Shown: piece by piece, positions 46,376 through 54,772 of the stretch
How positions within the stretch are numbered: position 1 is the stretch's first letter
How the letters are laid out: every line of letters begins with the position of its first letter
Origin: Myxococcales bacterium
GTDB lineage: Bacteria > Myxococcota_A > UBA9160 > UBA4427
Assembly: GCA_022563535.1 (NCBI GenBank)
Contig: JADFNE010000013.1
Location: 18,585-82,584, forward strand
Length of the DNA: 64,000 nt
Reading direction: 5' to 3'
Translations under genes and position numbers: made by a program
Notes under the pieces: generated by a model
What the model was told of the DNA's origin: nothing
Databases searched by the model: none
What the model saw: only the letters and a program-made list of their open reading frames with translations

Positions 46376-46466
46376 GCGCCGTCGGTGCAAGACTGGAGTG
46401 CCCCGTGAGAATCGACTCCATGCGACCCGCTCTTTTTCCGAATAGCGGCTGATGGCTTGTTCAAGG

Positions 46467-46472
46467 TATAAT
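46467..46472 (+). promoter_or_regulatory. Candidate -10 box for pqqADE
   Basis: A perfect TATAAT lies 36 bp before the pqqA ATG in the 132-bp spacer after the permease gene. No -35 hexamer at 16-18 bp is convincing. It suggests pqqADE may be transcribed separately from pqqBC. Confidence 0.3.
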
Positions 46473-46507
46473 CGCATGCTCATACCAGAGGCGTCGGGAG
46501 ACTGATC

Positions 46508-46663
46508 ATGGGAAGTTCAAAGACCACATCGACCTCAGCCGCGAGCCCCGGGCAAGAATCAGCCGCCAAGCTGGCCTGGCGCAAGCCTGTGGTAGAGGAG
46601 ACGGCATGTGGCTGCGAAATCAACTGCTATGCAACGTCTTCGGGTCTTCGGCGCCCCAACTGA
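46508..46663 (+). CDS. pqqA: PQQ precursor peptide PqqA
   Basis: A 51-codon gene starting at the ATG at 46508, with GGGAG upstream. The peptide ends with the PqqA pattern: WRKPVVEE (24-31), then GCEINCYATS (35-44). The Glu37 and Tyr41 of E-x-x-x-Y are the residues PqqE cross-links to build PQQ. Three cysteines (C34, C36, C40) around the core are atypical. The last 58 nt overlap pqqD in another frame. Confidence 0.88.
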   Translation: MGSSKTTSTSAASPGQESAAKLAWRKPVVEETACGCEINCYATSSGLRRPN

Positions 46664-46977
46664 CTTTGCGAAAGCGAGTCCGGATTGAGGCCGAAGTACT
46701 GCCGCGTCTACCCCGCGGCGTGCGGCTGCGAGACGATCCGGTTCGGGCGACGACACTGCTGCTCGCCCCCGAGCGAGTGCTGTATCCAGATTCGATTGGC
46801 ATCGCGATTCTTCGCGAATGCAATGGCGACCACTCCGTTGCAGAGATAGCAGCCTGTCTCGCCGAGCGTTTCGAGGCACCCGTCGAGCAAATTCTTCAGG
46901 ACACCGTCGAGTTGCTGCAAGACCTGGCGGATCGCGGCTATGTCGTTGTAGAGCCGGTGGTCGGAGCGGACGCATGA
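46606..46977 (+). CDS. pqqD: PQQ biosynthesis chaperone PqqD
   Basis: 123 aa. It is the RiPP-recognition-type protein that presents PqqA to PqqE. The body (LPRLPRGVRLRDDPVRATTLLLAPERVLYPD, then GDHSVAEIAACLAERF and LLQDLADRGYV) matches PqqD. The ATG at 46606 has GAGGAG five bases upstream, inside pqqA, so it is the best-supported start. It gives an N-terminus about 25-30 residues longer than usual. A TTG at 46666 is the alternative. The end overlaps pqqE by 4 nt. Confidence 0.9.
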   Translation: MWLRNQLLCNVFGSSAPQLTLRKRVRIEAEVLPRLPRGVRLRDDPVRATTLLLAPERVLYPDSIGIAILRECNGDHSVAEIAACLAERFEAPVEQILQDTVELLQDLADRGYVVVEPVVGADA

Positions 46978-48074
46978 GCGATCGCAAACCTCTGCAGGTC
47001 GACCCTCCGATCGCGCTATTGGCGGAGCTATCTCATCGCTGTCCTCTGCGCTGCGGCTACTGCTCGAATCCCCTCGAATTGACCCGCACTTCGGCGGAGC
47101 TCGGCACCGACGACTGGTGCCGAACCTTGCAAGAAGCAGCGGAACTGGGTGTGCTGCAGGTTCACTTTTCGGGGGGCGAACCCAGCGTGCGGCAAGATCT
47201 CGAACAGCTCGTCTCTCATGCCCGGCGCCACGACCTGTATACGAATCTCATTACTTCCGGCGTACTGCTCGATGCCCGTCGCATCGATGATTTGTACGAA
47301 GCGGGACTCGATCACCTGCAGCTCAGCGTGCAGGGACGCGATGCACAGGGCGCCGATCTGATCGGGGGCTACCCGGGTGGGCACGAGAAGAAGCTCGCGG
47401 TAGCGGCCCTGGTCCGGGAGCGGGGCATCATGCTCACCCTCAATGCCGTGGTTCATCGCCGCAATCTGCACGAGGTCGATGCGCTGATCGAATTGGCGAT
47501 GGAACTCGATGCGCATCGAATCGAAATTGCCTGCGTCCAGTACAGCGGCTGGGCGCGCCGCAATCTCGCGGCTCTACTCCCGACGCCGGAACAAGTCGAA
47601 GACTTGATGAAGACGATCGAGGCCGCGCGTGCCCGGGTGCTTGGACATATTGCGATCGACTTCGTCCCGCCGGACTACTACGCCGAGCGTCCCAAGCCCT
47701 GCATGAATGGCTGGGGGCAGCAAATCATCACGGTGAATCCGGCGGGGTTGGTGCTGCCCTGTCATTCGGCCGAAACGATTTCGGGCATGGTGTTTGACAG
47801 CGTCACCCATCGTTCTCTGGCCGACATCTGGTATCGAGGCGAAGCCTTTGGGCGCTTTCGCGGGACGGACTGGATGCAGGAGCCGTGTCGCTCCTGCGAA
47901 TTCCGCGAACAGGACTTTGGGGGTTGCCGCTGCCAGGCGCTGGCGATTGCCGGCGACGTCAGCGCGGCGGACCCCGTCTGCGAAAAATCGCCGGATCGGG
48001 CCAAGGTGGATGCGTTGATCGCCGCAGCCCAAGCCGAACCCGATGTCCCGTATCTATATCGGGGTGAATCTTAG
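46974..48074 (+). CDS. pqqE: Radical SAM PqqA peptide cyclase PqqE
   Basis: 366 aa. It forms the C-C bond between Glu and Tyr of PqqA. The radical SAM cluster motif CPLRCGYC lies at about 23-30. A C-terminal SPASM domain carries CHSAETI, CRSCEFREQDFGGCRCQA and a final DPVCEK. The ATG at 46974 overlaps the pqqD stop; a longer frame in this register merely covers pqqD. This is the last gene of the cluster and converges on fbaA. Confidence 0.95.
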   Translation: MSDRKPLQVDPPIALLAELSHRCPLRCGYCSNPLELTRTSAELGTDDWCRTLQEAAELGVLQVHFSGGEPSVRQDLEQLVSHARRHDLYTNLITSGVLLDARRIDDLYEAGLDHLQLSVQGRDAQGADLIGGYPGGHEKKLAVAALVRERGIMLTLNAVVHRRNLHEVDALIELAMELDAHRIEIACVQYSGWARRNLAALLPTPEQVEDLMKTIEAARARVLGHIAIDFVPPDYYAERPKPCMNGWGQQIITVNPAGLVLPCHSAETISGMVFDSVTHRSLADIWYRGEAFGRFRGTDWMQEPCRSCEFREQDFGGCRCQALAIAGDVSAADPVCEKSPDRAKVDALIAAAQAEPDVPYLYRGES

Positions 48075-48084
48075 TCAGCTCTAA

Positions 48085-49164
48085 TCAGGCGCGTGCGATG
48101 GATTTGCCCAGGGAGCCGAGATCTTCGAAGGCTTCGGTCAGGCGCAGCGCCATGCTCTCTTCGCACGCCCGAGTCCACTTGCGCGGATCGTAAAACTTCT
48201 TGTAGGGAGTGCCGTCGTCGGGATCAATTTGGTTCTCGAAGGCTTTGGTGTTCTCGGCGACGTACTGCTTCAAGGGTTTCGAGAACGCGAACTGGGTGTC
48301 GGTGTCGATATTCATCTTGAACACACCGTACGAGACGGCCTCGGCGATCTTTGATTTCTCCGAGCCCGATCCACCGTGGAAAACGAGATTGAGCGGGTTT
48401 TCGGCCGTTCCCTTCTTCTCGTGTACGAGCGCCTGGCTGTTCTTTAGAATCTCGGGAAGCAACTTGACGTTGCCGGGCTTGTAGACCCCGTGAACATTTC
48501 CAAACGAAGCCGCCACGGAAAAGTGGCCGACGGGTTCGAGCAGGTCGTAAGCCTGCAGCACGTCTTCCGGCTGGGTGTAGAGCTTCGAGTTGTCTGCACC
48601 TTCCTCGAGGTCCGAGCCGACGCCGTCTTCTTCGCCGCCCGTTACCCCCAGCTCAATCTCGATGCTCATGCCGATCTTTGTCATCCGTTCCAACAATCGT
48701 TGGCACTCAGAGAGATTGAAACCAATGTCGTCTGCCGAGAGATCGAGCATGTGCGAGCTGTAGAGCGGCCCGCCGGTTTCGCTGTAGAACGCCTCTCCGT
48801 GGGTCAGCAGAGCCTCGACCCAGGGGATCAACTTTCGGTTGGCGTGGTCGGTGTGGATCACGACGCAAACGCCATAGTGCTCGGCGACCAAGTGGATGTG
48901 GCGCGCAGCAGAGACGGCACCAATCACCTTGGCCGTGAATTCGTCTTGCATCCCCTTGCCCGCGTAGAACTGCGCACCACCGTTGCTGAGCTGGATGATG
49001 ATATCGGACTTGGTATTTGCGGCGGCTTCGAGCGCAGAATTGAGCGTCGAAGTGCTGGTGACGTTGACCGCGGGGATCGCGTAGCCGCCTTCTTTGGCAG
49101 CGGCGACGAAGTCCCGGTACCGCTCTCCGGTTACGACTCCGGGACGCATGGTGGTGGTTGCCAT
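48085..49164 (-). CDS. fbaA: Class II fructose-bisphosphate aldolase
   Basis: 359 aa, identical in length to E. coli FbaA. A zinc enzyme that cleaves fructose-1,6-bisphosphate. Motifs are VVIHTDHANRKLIPW (zinc His), SSHMLDLS, EIELGVTGGEEDGV, ASFGNVHGVYKPGN, VFHGGSGS and KMNIDTDTQFAF. The ATG at 49164 is preferred over an upstream one that adds a non-homologous stretch. It pairs functionally with pfp. Confidence 0.96.
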   Translation of the reverse strand: MATTTMRPGVVTGERYRDFVAAAKEGGYAIPAVNVTSTSTLNSALEAAANTKSDIIIQLSNGGAQFYAGKGMQDEFTAKVIGAVSAARHIHLVAEHYGVCVVIHTDHANRKLIPWVEALLTHGEAFYSETGGPLYSSHMLDLSADDIGFNLSECQRLLERMTKIGMSIEIELGVTGGEEDGVGSDLEEGADNSKLYTQPEDVLQAYDLLEPVGHFSVAASFGNVHGVYKPGNVKLLPEILKNSQALVHEKKGTAENPLNLVFHGGSGSEKSKIAEAVSYGVFKMNIDTDTQFAFSKPLKQYVAENTKAFENQIDPDDGTPYKKFYDPRKWTRACEESMALRLTEAFEDLGSLGKSIARA

Positions 49165-49310
49165 GGTGAAAGAATCCTTCGCGAGATAAATCGGCGACGC
49201 AGCGCACAATAGATCGTAAGGTGTTTCCCGCGGATGTCAGCGTTGGGAACCCGTTTTTTTGGCCGCAGGGTGGTTTTCATCTGTACCGATCATAAATTCA
49301 TTTGTTCAGA

Positions 49311-50087
49311 TCAATAGTTCATCCGAATCTTGACGCCTCGATCGTGCAGATACTGCTTCAGTTCGCTGACCTTGTACTCGCCGTAGTGGACCATCGAAGC
49401 GACGAGGGCTGCATCGGCGCCACCCTCCGTCAGCACCTCGTACAAGTGCTCAGGCTTTCCGGCGCCGCCCGAGGCGATCACCGGGACGCTGACCGCGTTG
49501 GCCACGGCCCGGGTGAGTTGGATGTCGTATCCAGCTTTCGTGCCGTCCGCGTCGATCGAATTCACCACAATTTCGCCGGCCCCCAGACGTTCACCCTGGC
49601 GTACCCAGGCGAGCGCGTCGATTCCGGTGTGGTTGCGCCCGCCGTGGGTGACGATCTCGAAGCCCGACGGAAACTGGTTGTCCGAGACCCGCAGAACGTC
49701 GATCGAGAGGATCGTGCTCTGCGCGCCGACCGCATCGGAGATCTCCGAAATCAACTCGGGCCGCTCTACCGCTGCGGTGTTGATGTTGATCTTCTCGGCT
49801 CCAGCCCAACGCAACGAAGTGGCGTCTTCAACCGAGCGGATCCCGCCACCCACCGAAAACGGGATGAAGATTTCCGCCGCGACCGCCTCGACGGTTTCGA
49901 GCATGATGTTGCGCCCGTCGCTCGACGCGGTGATGTCGTACATCACCAGTTCATCGAGCCCGTCCTCATAGTATTCCCTGGCGCGACCGAGAACTTCTCC
50001 GATTTCCTTGGTGTTCACGAATTTGATGCTCTTGACCAACTTGCCGTCTCGCACGTCAAAGCAGGAAACCACGCGTTTGCTCAACAC
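49311..50087 (-). CDS. hisF: Imidazole glycerol phosphate synthase cyclase subunit HisF
   Basis: 258 aa. A TIM-barrel cyclase of histidine synthesis; it uses NH3 from HisH. SKRVVSCFDVRDGKLVK carries catalytic D11, and SIDV holds the second aspartate. ITASSDGR, SVGGGIRS and VIASGGAGKPEH are phosphate-binding loops. The GTG at 50087 overlaps the hisH stop by 7 nt. The other his genes are not in the window, so a specialised role (for example amidine-sugar synthesis) cannot be excluded. Confidence 0.9.
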   Translation of the reverse strand: MLSKRVVSCFDVRDGKLVKSIKFVNTKEIGEVLGRAREYYEDGLDELVMYDITASSDGRNIMLETVEAVAAEIFIPFSVGGGIRSVEDATSLRWAGAEKININTAAVERPELISEISDAVGAQSTILSIDVLRVSDNQFPSGFEIVTHGGRNHTGIDALAWVRQGERLGAGEIVVNSIDADGTKAGYDIQLTRAVANAVSVPVIASGGAGKPEHLYEVLTEGGADAALVASMVHYGEYKVSELKQYLHDRGVKIRMNY

Positions 50088-50701
50088 ACGCCTCCCTCCC
50101 AACTCGCAAAACGTTCGAGCAGTGAGAGGCCGAAACGTCCGCTCTTTTCGGGATGGAACTGGGTCGCGAAGAAATTGTCCCGACCGATCGCACAGCAGAA
50201 ATCGCCGCCGTAGTCCGAAACCGCGTAGCAATCGTCTGTTTCGCTCGGTTCGAGGAAGTAGGAGTGGACGAAATAGAACTCATCGCCCGGTTCAATTCCC
50301 GCGAGTAGAGGATGCGGCCTGATCGTTCGAACTTCATTCCAACCGATGTGGGGAACCTTCAAGCCCGCGTCTTTGAGATCAAACAGCCGCGTCACACCGG
50401 GAATCAGGCCGAGGCAGGGGGTGTCTCCCTCTTCGGATCGCGCGAGCGCCACCTGGGCACCGATGCAGATCCCCAGGGTGGGGATTCCCTTGTGGACACT
50501 TTCTGTGAGTGCTTCGACCAAATCGATTCGCGACAGGTTTTCCATGGCGGCCGGCGCCGCGCCGATCCCGGGAAAGATGATGCGCTCTGCCCTGCGCAAA
50601 CCGTCCGGATCCTGCACCACCACCGATGCCTCGCCCAGGGCGTGACAAGCACGTTGGACGCTGCGCAAATTGCCCGCTCCGTAGTCGAGGATGGTAATCA
50701 C
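50081..50701 (-). CDS. hisH: Imidazole glycerol phosphate synthase glutaminase subunit HisH
   Basis: 206 aa, from a GTG at 50701. A class I glutamine amidotransferase. The catalytic Cys lies in GICIGAQVAL, with His-Glu in FHPEKSG near residue 190. The oxyanion strand is PGIGAAPAAM in place of the common PGVGAFGDAM. It is coupled to hisF. Confidence 0.93.
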   Translation of the reverse strand: MITILDYGAGNLRSVQRACHALGEASVVVQDPDGLRRAERIIFPGIGAAPAAMENLSRIDLVEALTESVHKGIPTLGICIGAQVALARSEEGDTPCLGLIPGVTRLFDLKDAGLKVPHIGWNEVRTIRPHPLLAGIEPGDEFYFVHSYFLEPSETDDCYAVSDYGGDFCCAIGRDNFFATQFHPEKSGRFGLSLLERFASWEGGVC

Positions 50702-50824
50702 GCACAGGGTTTAGCATTCGTGAGCCCGAAGATCTCAACCCCCTCCGCCAAGGGGTTGGAACCGGAGACGGGCACCTCCCGGGAATCCGGTCGGAATTGG
50801 CGGTCTCGGGCTATTCTCCGGGGG

Positions 50825-53116
50825 ATGAACGCGGATCTGCAGGACACAAAGCTCAGCTCCCGAAATTGGTTCTGCCTGTTCGCCGTCTTTGCGTTGGCGG
50901 TACTGGCGCGCAGCCTCGACTACGAGCGCGTATTGCTACCCGACGGCGAGGTGGTTTTTGCGGTCGGCGACGCCTTCTATCACGCCCGTCGCGCACTCTT
51001 CAGTTTTTTGCAGTTTCCCGACCTGCTGCTCTTCGACCCGTGCATCAACTATCCAGACGGTGCTCGCATTCCCCATCCGCCTCTGCTCGATTGGGTGACT
51101 GCAGGGATCGCGCGAGGCATCGCTTCTGACATCGCAACCTTCGAGCGAGTCGCCGCCTGGATCCCGGTCCTGGTTTCGTCAGCTTCGGTCATTCCGATCG
51201 CGCTCCTGGGTGCCAGAATGGCGACCCGGAGCGTTGGCTTGCTGGCCGCGACCCTGTACGGGTTGCTGCCGATTTGCATCAATTACGGACAGTTGGGCAA
51301 CTTCGACCATCACGCGCCCGCGGGCCTCTTGGGTGCGTGGCTGGTTTTGTTCTACGTCGAGGCGCTGGACTTGGGTGCCTTGCGACGGCCGCTAACTCGG
51401 GTGATGGCGGGACTCGTCTTGCTGCGTCTGCTGATGCTGCTGACCTGGAACGGCAGCCTTCTCTACCTGTTGCCCGGTGACGCCGCACTGTTGTTGGCGG
51501 CCGCGTGGACACGAAATCGTCCGCTGATGTTGGCCGTCGCAATTAGTACCGGTGCCACGGCCCTGTTGACCTGGCCAATTGTCGCCGCGCTCTCCCACGG
51601 AGCCACAAGCGCTTTCATCGGCGTCGAACTCTCGTTCTTCCACGTTCTGATTTATGCAGCTTGCTCGCTTCTCTGCGCAGCCCACGGGTGGGTTCTCGGT
51701 CGTCGCTTACCTGCTAGCGGCCGGTCGAGCTTGATGTTCCTGTTCTCGCTCGCACTGCCGATCGCGGGTGCGAGTCTGATGCTGCCGGGGGTACTCGCCG
51801 GCTTGCAGTCCGCTCTGGGGTTTCTCGCGGCGAGTGATGGCTATACCGAGACCGTGGTCGAGCAGCTTCCGATCTTTTGGGGTGGCGGAGACTTCAGTCT
51901 TTCGATCGCACATCTTCGCATGGGTTGGTTCGTCTACTTGATCCCGGTGGTACCGATCGCGTTCCTTCGCCTTCTGCATCCGGCGCGGCTGGGTCATGCC
52001 GGGCAGTTTCTCGTGGGCTGGAGCGTGCTGTTCGGCTTTCTCGCCGTTCGACAAGTGCGCTACGTGCACGACTTTGCGCCGGTGGGATGCGTGGGCTTTG
52101 CCATCCTGGTCTTTTGGGCTGCAGAAGCGTTGGCGCGGCGGGTCGGTCGCCCCGGAATCCAGGGGCTGCTTGCAGGGTTGTTGGGCGCGGCCTTGCTCTT
52201 GCCGACAGTGCCCGGATTCTACGCCCCCGCGATCGGATTGGCCTGGCACGGAATCCGCGGAGAACTCGATGGGATCGATCGCGCTCTGCTGTCGGTGGCG
52301 GGAAGCCAGATGAGGTTCGCGCAGCTGGTGCGGCGTTCGAGCGACCCGTCGGGACACTGTGCAGCCGATGGTGACGATGTCCCGGCGTATGGCGTGCTGG
52401 CCCACGTGGGTTTGGGACATGCACTGCACTATTCGGGGATGCGCGCGACTCCCGCCGACCCCTTCGGTCCGTACATCGGTCGAGAGAATTTTGCCGCGGT
52501 GCGGGAGTTCATGGCGGCCCAGACCGAACGAAGCGCCGTTGCGATCATGCAGCGGCTTGCAACGCGTTACGTGGCGACGGCCGCGAGCGCAATTTCTGTG
52601 CCCGGGCTTTCCATGGCACATCGACTTCACGAAAACGATGGCAGCTTTTCCAATCGGGCCGACGGGGTCGCGGGGTCGCCGCAACTCGGACGTTTCCGGC
52701 TCGTGACGGAGGGACCTGGTCGAGGTCTCTCGATGTCGCATCTTTTTGGCGACGAACGGGAGTCGCTTTCGCCCTACAAGTTGTTCGAGTTGGTTCCCGG
52801 CGCCACGATCGAATTGCAAACCGAGCCCCACGCCCTGATGACAGCAGAATTGCCCCTGAAGACCCCGTCCGGTCGTCACTTCATGTATCGCGCTGTAAAT
52901 CGAGCCGACGAAAAAGGGCGAGCGCAAATCAGGGTGCCGTACGCGAATCCCCTGGGCCGCCCCCGATCAAAGTTCAAGCAACGCGTAGACCGAGTCGAGG
53001 TGCTGGGACCCTACGTGGTCCGGGTGGGCGAAAGACAATTCCGCATCCACATCTCCGAAGAAGAAATCCAGAGTGCAGCAATCCTGCGTGCTCGGGCATT
53101 CGAATTTTTCGAATAG
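50825..53116 (+). CDS. STT3/PglB-like membrane oligosaccharyltransferase
   Basis: 763 aa. The N-terminal half has about a dozen hydrophobic helices, and the C-terminal about 280 residues are soluble and extracytoplasmic. The first external loop has GDAFYHARR with Asp49, as in the metal-binding D of STT3/PglB. FLQFPDLLLFDPCINYPDG and a FDHHAPAGLLGAW region also fit STT3-type enzymes (NFDHH). The usual WWDYG acceptor motif is not seen; AHVGLGHALHYSG occupies a comparable place. It probably transfers a lipid-linked glycan to protein. The ATG at 50825 follows CCGGGGG. It is divergent from hisH. Confidence 0.72.
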   Translation: MNADLQDTKLSSRNWFCLFAVFALAVLARSLDYERVLLPDGEVVFAVGDAFYHARRALFSFLQFPDLLLFDPCINYPDGARIPHPPLLDWVTAGIARGIASDIATFERVAAWIPVLVSSASVIPIALLGARMATRSVGLLAATLYGLLPICINYGQLGNFDHHAPAGLLGAWLVLFYVEALDLGALRRPLTRVMAGLVLLRLLMLLTWNGSLLYLLPGDAALLLAAAWTRNRPLMLAVAISTGATALLTWPIVAALSHGATSAFIGVELSFFHVLIYAACSLLCAAHGWVLGRRLPASGRSSLMFLFSLALPIAGASLMLPGVLAGLQSALGFLAASDGYTETVVEQLPIFWGGGDFSLSIAHLRMGWFVYLIPVVPIAFLRLLHPARLGHAGQFLVGWSVLFGFLAVRQVRYVHDFAPVGCVGFAILVFWAAEALARRVGRPGIQGLLAGLLGAALLLPTVPGFYAPAIGLAWHGIRGELDGIDRALLSVAGSQMRFAQLVRRSSDPSGHCAADGDDVPAYGVLAHVGLGHALHYSGMRATPADPFGPYIGRENFAAVREFMAAQTERSAVAIMQRLATRYVATAASAISVPGLSMAHRLHENDGSFSNRADGVAGSPQLGRFRLVTEGPGRGLSMSHLFGDERESLSPYKLFELVPGATIELQTEPHALMTAELPLKTPSGRHFMYRAVNRADEKGRAQIRVPYANPLGRPRSKFKQRVDRVEVLGPYVVRVGERQFRIHISEEEIQSAAILRARAFEFFE

Positions 53117-53138
53117 GAACCGCGTGCCCTGAGACCGA

Positions 53139-53825
53139 TTACATTGGCTGTACGGTGGTATCCACGGAGAAGTTGATGTCGTCGATTCGCAGCAATGCGC
53201 CGCCGACCTCGATGTCCGCAGTCACACTCAGGCCGTCGATCTCCACGAAGGTGAGGTCGCCGGTCACGATTACCACAGAAGGATCGCTCGGGTCGTCCCG
53301 AACCGCGGTGATGGAGCCCGAAACCGCGAGAAAGTACCGATCTTCATCAGCCATGGTAGTGTCGTCGATGATCAACAGGGCGTTCATCGTGTGATCCATC
53401 CCGAGGATCCCGGTGGTGTCGGTCAGGGCCTCGGTCAGGTACGGGTTTGATGTCGACGTCGCGAGCGTGACGGAGTTCGTTACCCCGTAGGTGTAGCTGT
53501 CGATGGCGGTCGTGGTATCGCAAGTCGGTGAGAAGGCTCGGCTGAGGTTCACGACTGAGTTCGGAAATCGCAGCGCAATGACGAGGGCTGTATCCGTATC
53601 CGTGTCAATCGCGACGGTCAGGATGGCGCCCGCGGAAGACGAGTCATCGAAGCCTACGGTCACGGAATCGGTGAAATCGTAGTCCGTACCAACGCCGTAC
53701 TGCACGCAGCCAGAGCCGCCGCCGCCCGATGTACACGCGGTCGGTAGTCCCAACACGAGGACGACCGTCGCAGTGGCGCTCAGCGCGAGCTTCCCGAGGT
53801 CTGCGAATCTCCAGCCAGAAGTCAT
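53139..53825 (-). CDS. Secreted hypothetical protein, Asp/Thr-rich
   Basis: 228 aa. The ATG at 53825 has AAGGAG upstream. A signal segment (about 12-28) ends near GLPTACTSGGGGSGC, a weak lipobox candidate. The rest is beta-rich with many Asp, Thr and Ser (DTDTDTAL, DDTTMADED) and is typical of exported bacterial surface or calcium-binding proteins. No family is recognised. It is convergent with the STT3-like gene. Confidence 0.65.
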   Translation of the reverse strand: MTSGWRFADLGKLALSATATVVLVLGLPTACTSGGGGSGCVQYGVGTDYDFTDSVTVGFDDSSSAGAILTVAIDTDTDTALVIALRFPNSVVNLSRAFSPTCDTTTAIDSYTYGVTNSVTLATSTSNPYLTEALTDTTGILGMDHTMNALLIIDDTTMADEDRYFLAVSGSITAVRDDPSDPSVVIVTGDLTFVEIDGLSVTADIEVGGALLRIDDINFSVDTTVQPM

Positions 53826-54011
53826 CAAGCTCTCCTTATTTCGTACGCGACTCATCGGCAACCTTCGCCTTCAACTCCAGAAAAAAACACCACTTCTGGG
53901 CGGTTGAGATCGTGCGAAATTGCCACCGATATCCCGGAAGTGGGTGATTCTCAACGCAAAACCACTCGGTCGCCAAACGGACTCCAACGCAGTCGCGGGC
54001 CGAGTCCAACT

Positions 54012-54572
54012 CTAGTCGGGTTGAGCTCTCCGGCAATCGGCCAGCATCGCCTCCAGCGCTTCTTTCCCCAGCGCCTCGAGACGACGGATGTTGTGCTCGG
54101 GAATCGACTCCGTTCCGGAATGCTCTTGCACGGCCCGGGCAACACTGGATTCCCGGAGCAGGTGCAGCATCGGATACGGTGAGCGGTTGGTGTAATTGCC
54201 GACGTCGTCCGCCGCGTTGCCCTCGAAGCGGTATTGCGGATGAAAGCTGGCAATTTGGAACTCACCGACCAGGGAGAGATCTGCAAGGATCTGGTCGCAG
54301 AGATCGAGAAAGTTGTTGTACTGCTCAAAATCATTTAGCGCATGGGGATGAATCAGCAGGAGGCTGTCGAGTTGCTGTCCTTCGTCGGACTGCATGAACA
54401 ACAGATTGTCGATCAGGGCTTTGCACAAGACCTGGAGATCGCTGGTCGTGCAGAGCGTCATGCGCAAGCCAGCGCGGGAGATCGAGGGCTCTGCAAACGG
54501 ACAGAGTCCCAGGCCGATGACCATTTTGTCGACCCACCGACGGGTGGCAAGGATGATCGGATCCTCGCTCAA
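54012..54572 (-). CDS. DUF1415 family protein
   Basis: 186 aa, soluble. It starts with RRWVDKMVIGLGLCPFA (about 11-27) and has HPHALNDFEQYNNFLD and FEGNAADDVGNYTNRSPYPMLHLLRE, all matching DUF1415, a widespread bacterial family of unknown function. Catalytic residues are not established. It stands alone. Confidence 0.85.
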   Translation of the reverse strand: MSEDPIILATRRWVDKMVIGLGLCPFAEPSISRAGLRMTLCTTSDLQVLCKALIDNLLFMQSDEGQQLDSLLLIHPHALNDFEQYNNFLDLCDQILADLSLVGEFQIASFHPQYRFEGNAADDVGNYTNRSPYPMLHLLRESSVARAVQEHSGTESIPEHNIRRLEALGKEALEAMLADCRRAQPD

Positions 54573-54680
54573 CGATCGACCCTGCCCGTGCGATTACTGT
54601 GATTGAGAGTTGGCATGGGGGGAAGCCTAGCCCGGAAGTGATTCAGAGAGACGAAAAACTGAATCGGAGCCAAAACGACC

Positions 54681-54714
54681 GACGGCGGATCCACATCTCT
54701 GTGGACCCGCCGTC
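54681..54714 (-). terminator. Intrinsic terminator after the 351-aa porin gene
   Basis: A 15-bp stem (54681-54695 with 54700-54714, one mismatch) closes on a TCTC loop, 58 bp downstream of the porin stop. On the minus strand it is followed by a GTCGTTTTGG tract. Confidence 0.75.
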
Positions 54715-54772
54715 TGTAGGCGCACCAACCGTCTCTAGCAAAAGCGGCTGATACTCGACCTTTCGATCGAAT

